Assembly: GCA_015689685.1 (NCBI GenBank)
Contig: WVSL01000008.1
Location: 92,964-156,963 of the forward strand
Reading direction: 5' to 3'
DNA: 64,000 bases
DNA from: Rhodobacterales bacterium HKCCE2091
Lineage (GTDB): Bacteria > Pseudomonadota > Alphaproteobacteria > Rhodobacterales > Rhodobacteraceae
In this document: positions 61,952 to 64,000 of the stretch, one piece after another
How positions within the stretch are numbered: position 1 is the first letter of the stretch
How the letters are laid out: each line of letters begins with the position of its first letter
Position numbers and translations under genes: made by a program
The notes under the pieces: model-generated
Database searches by the model: none
What the model saw: the letters and a program-made list of their open reading frames with translations, nothing else
Told to the model about the DNA's origin: nothing

Positions 61952-64000
61952 GCGCGATCCTGACAGGCGCGGCCGCCGCGGACCCGGCAAGGGCGGGCGG
62001 CAAGGGCGCGGCGCTGGCCCGGCTGGCCGCCGCGGGGTTCGACGTTCCGGGCTTTTTCGTGCTGACCGATGACGCCTTCGACGGGGCGGAGGGGACCGAC
62101 CTGAAAACCGGCGTCGACCTGCCAGCCGCGCTGGCGGCGCTCGGCCCCGGGCCCTACGCGGTCCGGTCCTCGGCCCGGTCGGAGGACAGCGCGGGCGACA
62201 GCCATGCCGGACAGTTCGACACGAAGCTGAACGTCGTGGCAGAGGACGTGGCCGCCGCCGCCGCTGCCGTTCGTGCCTCGGGCCATGCCGAAAGCGTCGC
62301 GACCTACCGCGAGATGCGCGGGCTGACCGACCGTGACCTGCCCGCGGTCGTGGTGCAGCGGATGGTGCCAGCGCGGGTGGCGGGCGTGGCGTTTTCCGCC
62401 GACCCGGTGTCGGGCCTCCGCGGCCGCGCGGTGGTCTCGGCCACCACCGGGACGGCCGAACGGCTGGTCGACGGCGAGATCGACGGCGAGACATGGACCG
62501 TGGCGGAGACCGCCGTGCCCGCGGGTCCGGCGGAGGTGCTGACGGCGGCGGAAGCTTCGGAGGTCGCGGCGCTCGCCCGCCGCGCGGAGGCCGAGTTCGG
62601 CGCGCCGCAGGACATCGAGTGGGCCTATGACGGTGCCGCGCTGAAGCTCTTGCAATCGCGCGCCATCACCTCGGCCCTGAGACCCGCGCCGCGGCCCGAT
62701 ACGGCGCTGGTGGTGCTGGACAATTCGAATATCATCGAGAGTTATCCCGGTCTCGTCAGTCCGCTGACATACAGTTTCGCCACATATGCCTATGACCGGG
62801 TCTATCGCGGGTTCGTCCATCTCCTGGGGCTGTCGCGGACCGAGATCGCGGACAACGCGGCGATCTTCGCGAACCTCCTGGCGCGGGTCGACGGGCGGGT
62901 CTACTACAACCTCGGCAACTGGTACCGGGCGCTGGCGCTTCTGCCGGGCTTCGCGGTCAACCGGGGGTTCATGGAGACGATGATGGGCGTGGCCGAGCCG
63001 CTGCCCGAGGAACTGACCGACGCGATGGCGCCGCCCCCGGCACGCGGTGCCGCGAAGGCGCTGGCCTGGGCCCGGCTGGCCTGGGTCGGGGCGGGGCTGG
63101 CAGCACAGGCGGTGCTGCTGCCCCGGACGAAACGGCGGTTCATGGCGCGGCTGGAATCAGCGCTGTCGGTGGGGCCGGACCCCGCGGAGGCGAACCTGAC
63201 CGAGCTTGCGCGGACCTACCGGCGGATCGAGGCCGCGCTGCTCGACCGCTGGGACGCGCCGCTGGTGAACGATTTCCTGTGCATGATCGGCTTCGGCGCG
63301 TCGCGGAAACTGCTGGAGACATGGGCGGGGGAGGCCGGGGCGGCGTTCCACAACGACTACATGATCGGGCAGGGCGACATCATCTCGGCCGAGCCCGCGC
63401 AGAGGATCGCGGCGATGGCGGCACTCGCACGGGACAGCGGGGCGGAGGACGCGCTCGCCGCCGGGTCGGAGGCGCTGGCCGCCCATCCGCGGCTGGCGCG
63501 GGCGGTGGAATCCTACCTCGCGAAGTTCGGCGACCGCTGCACCGAGGAACTGAAGCTCGAAAGCACGCCGTTGTCGGAGGATCCGGCGCCGCTTCTCGCC
63601 GCGATCCGCGCCGGGGCCGCGCGCGAGATGGCGCCCCACGCGGAGCGGGCCGAGCCGGATTTCGCGACGCTGTTTCCAGATGCCCCGGTCCGCCGCCGGG
63701 TCGCGCGGTGGCTGACGACCTGGGCCCGCGCCCGCGTCCGCGACCGGGAGAACCTGCGGTTCCAGCGCACCCGCATCTTCGGGCAGGCGCGCCGGGTGTT
63801 CCGCGCAATGGGGCGGGAATTTCACGCCCGCGGAATGCTGGACCGGGCCGACGACATCTTCTTCCTGACGGTGGCCGAGGCGCTCGGCGCGGTGGAAGGC
63901 GGCGGGCCGCCGGGGGAGCTGGCCGCGCTGGCGGCGTTGCGGCGGGCGGAGGACGCGGCGTCGGCGGACCGGCCCGATCCGCCGGCCCGGATCGTCCTTC
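61948..64000 (+). CDS. PEP-synthase / rifampin-phosphotransferase-like enzyme (3' end outside window)
   Basis: An open frame of at least 684 codons from GTG 61948 (GTGA overlap with UbiA) to the window edge. The N-terminal ATP-grasp domain of PPDK/PEP-synthase type is clear: GGKGAALARLAAAGFDVPGF, YAVRSSARSEDSAGDSHAGQ, VVVQRMVPARVAGVAFSADP, and DIEWAYDGAALKLLQSRAI (residues ~1-245). The central part (SNIIESYPGLVSPLTYSF) resembles the substrate domain of rifampin phosphotransferases more than that of PpsA. The swivelling His domain should follow beyond 64000. It presumably transfers phosphate from ATP to a small molecule, perhaps an isoprenoid-pathway alcohol; unproven. Confidence 0.85.
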   Translation, partial: MSAILTGAAAADPARAGGKGAALARLAAAGFDVPGFFVLTDDAFDGAEGTDLKTGVDLPAALAALGPGPYAVRSSARSEDSAGDSHAGQFDTKLNVVAEDVAAAAAAVRASGHAESVATYREMRGLTDRDLPAVVVQRMVPARVAGVAFSADPVSGLRGRAVVSATTGTAERLVDGEIDGETWTVAETAVPAGPAEVLTAAEASEVAALARRAEAEFGAPQDIEWAYDGAALKLLQSRAITSALRPAPRPDTALVVLDNSNIIESYPGLVSPLTYSFATYAYDRVYRGFVHLLGLSRTEIADNAAIFANLLARVDGRVYYNLGNWYRALALLPGFAVNRGFMETMMGVAEPLPEELTDAMAPPPARGAAKALAWARLAWVGAGLAAQAVLLPRTKRRFMARLESALSVGPDPAEANLTELARTYRRIEAALLDRWDAPLVNDFLCMIGFGASRKLLETWAGEAGAAFHNDYMIGQGDIISAEPAQRIAAMAALARDSGAEDALAAGSEALAAHPRLARAVESYLAKFGDRCTEELKLESTPLSEDPAPLLAAIRAGAAREMAPHAERAEPDFATLFPDAPVRRRVARWLTTWARARVRDRENLRFQRTRIFGQARRVFRAMGREFHARGMLDRADDIFFLTVAEALGAVEGGGPPGELAALAALRRAEDAASADRPDPPARIVL

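Overview
The window is GC-rich alphaproteobacterial chromosome, most likely from a Rhodobacteraceae/Paracoccaceae-type organism. This is inferred from gene content: two TRAP-TAXI components, a VPLPA-CTERM protein, a DUF1127 mini-protein, MerR-controlled beta-oxidation genes, a STAS-CheY-CheA-CheW-CheR-CheY-CheB-CheD chemotaxis operon, and dispersed elements carrying a TTCAAATATTCC-like core next to CTTCTTCATCC. No insertion sequence, phage gene, integrase or CRISPR array is visible. Almost every gene is chromosomal housekeeping or catabolism, packed in operons with 4-bp stop/start overlaps.

Layout. 1-5113: end of NAD kinase, a malic enzyme-phosphotransacetylase fusion, a 24-residue Lys-rich mini-protein and propionyl-CoA synthetase. 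5206-9728: nucleoside salvage operon cdd-deoA-deoB-add-upp. 9757-11270: a SPOR protein convergent with a membrane-anchored M48-like protein that has lost its HExxH. 11491-20546 (minus strand): a fatty-acid oxidation region (FadJ-like, cupin, thiolase, GST, acyl-CoA dehydrogenase) headed by two paralogous MerR regulators with shared ACGTAA/TGACG operators. 20659-22933: two hotdog thioesterases and a MATE transporter. 23055-24448: DUF952 and pyrD. 24509-26197: a Pho box and a secreted 5'-nucleotidase. 26368-30803: small and secreted proteins, an SRAP protein, an M15-like protein and two tandem paralogous secreted DxDGDG proteins. 30879-32276: gnd. 32281-41596 (minus strand): gamma-carbonic anhydrase-like protein, LysR, then a co-directional run sulfatase, fused TRAP permease, TAXI binding protein, PobA and a DrrAB-type ABC exporter. 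41721-47603: tRNA-Gly, an MsbA-like ABC transporter whose start codon looks like ATA, a VPLPA-CTERM protein, topoisomerase IB and an acyl-CoA synthetase. 47604-48610: a 1-kb non-coding stretch with a diverged ~200-bp tandem duplication. 48611-52531: Flp-like pilin, DCC protein, saccharopine-dehydrogenase-like protein and YcaQ-like glycosylase. 52627-59689: chemotaxis genes. 59787-64000 (running off the end): HMG-CoA reductase, UbiA prenyltransferase and a PEP-synthase/rifampin-phosphotransferase-like enzyme joined by GTGA overlaps.

How genes work together. The sulfatase has no signal peptide and is translationally coupled to a TRAP importer and followed by 4-hydroxybenzoate hydroxylase. This suggests uptake and internal desulfation of an aromatic sulfate ester, with a phosphonate or phosphate ester as the alternative. 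The HMGR-UbiA-PEP-synthase trio suggests an isoprenoid-related pathway in a lineage that normally relies on the MEP route; these two clusters are the best candidates for undescribed systems. The che cluster has two local twists: a CheB whose receiver domain has lost most phosphorylation residues, and a 123-residue protein carrying a CheZ-like D-x3-Q motif.

Limits: all identifications come from reading motifs and protein similarity by eye; no database search was run. Starts are flagged where ambiguous.
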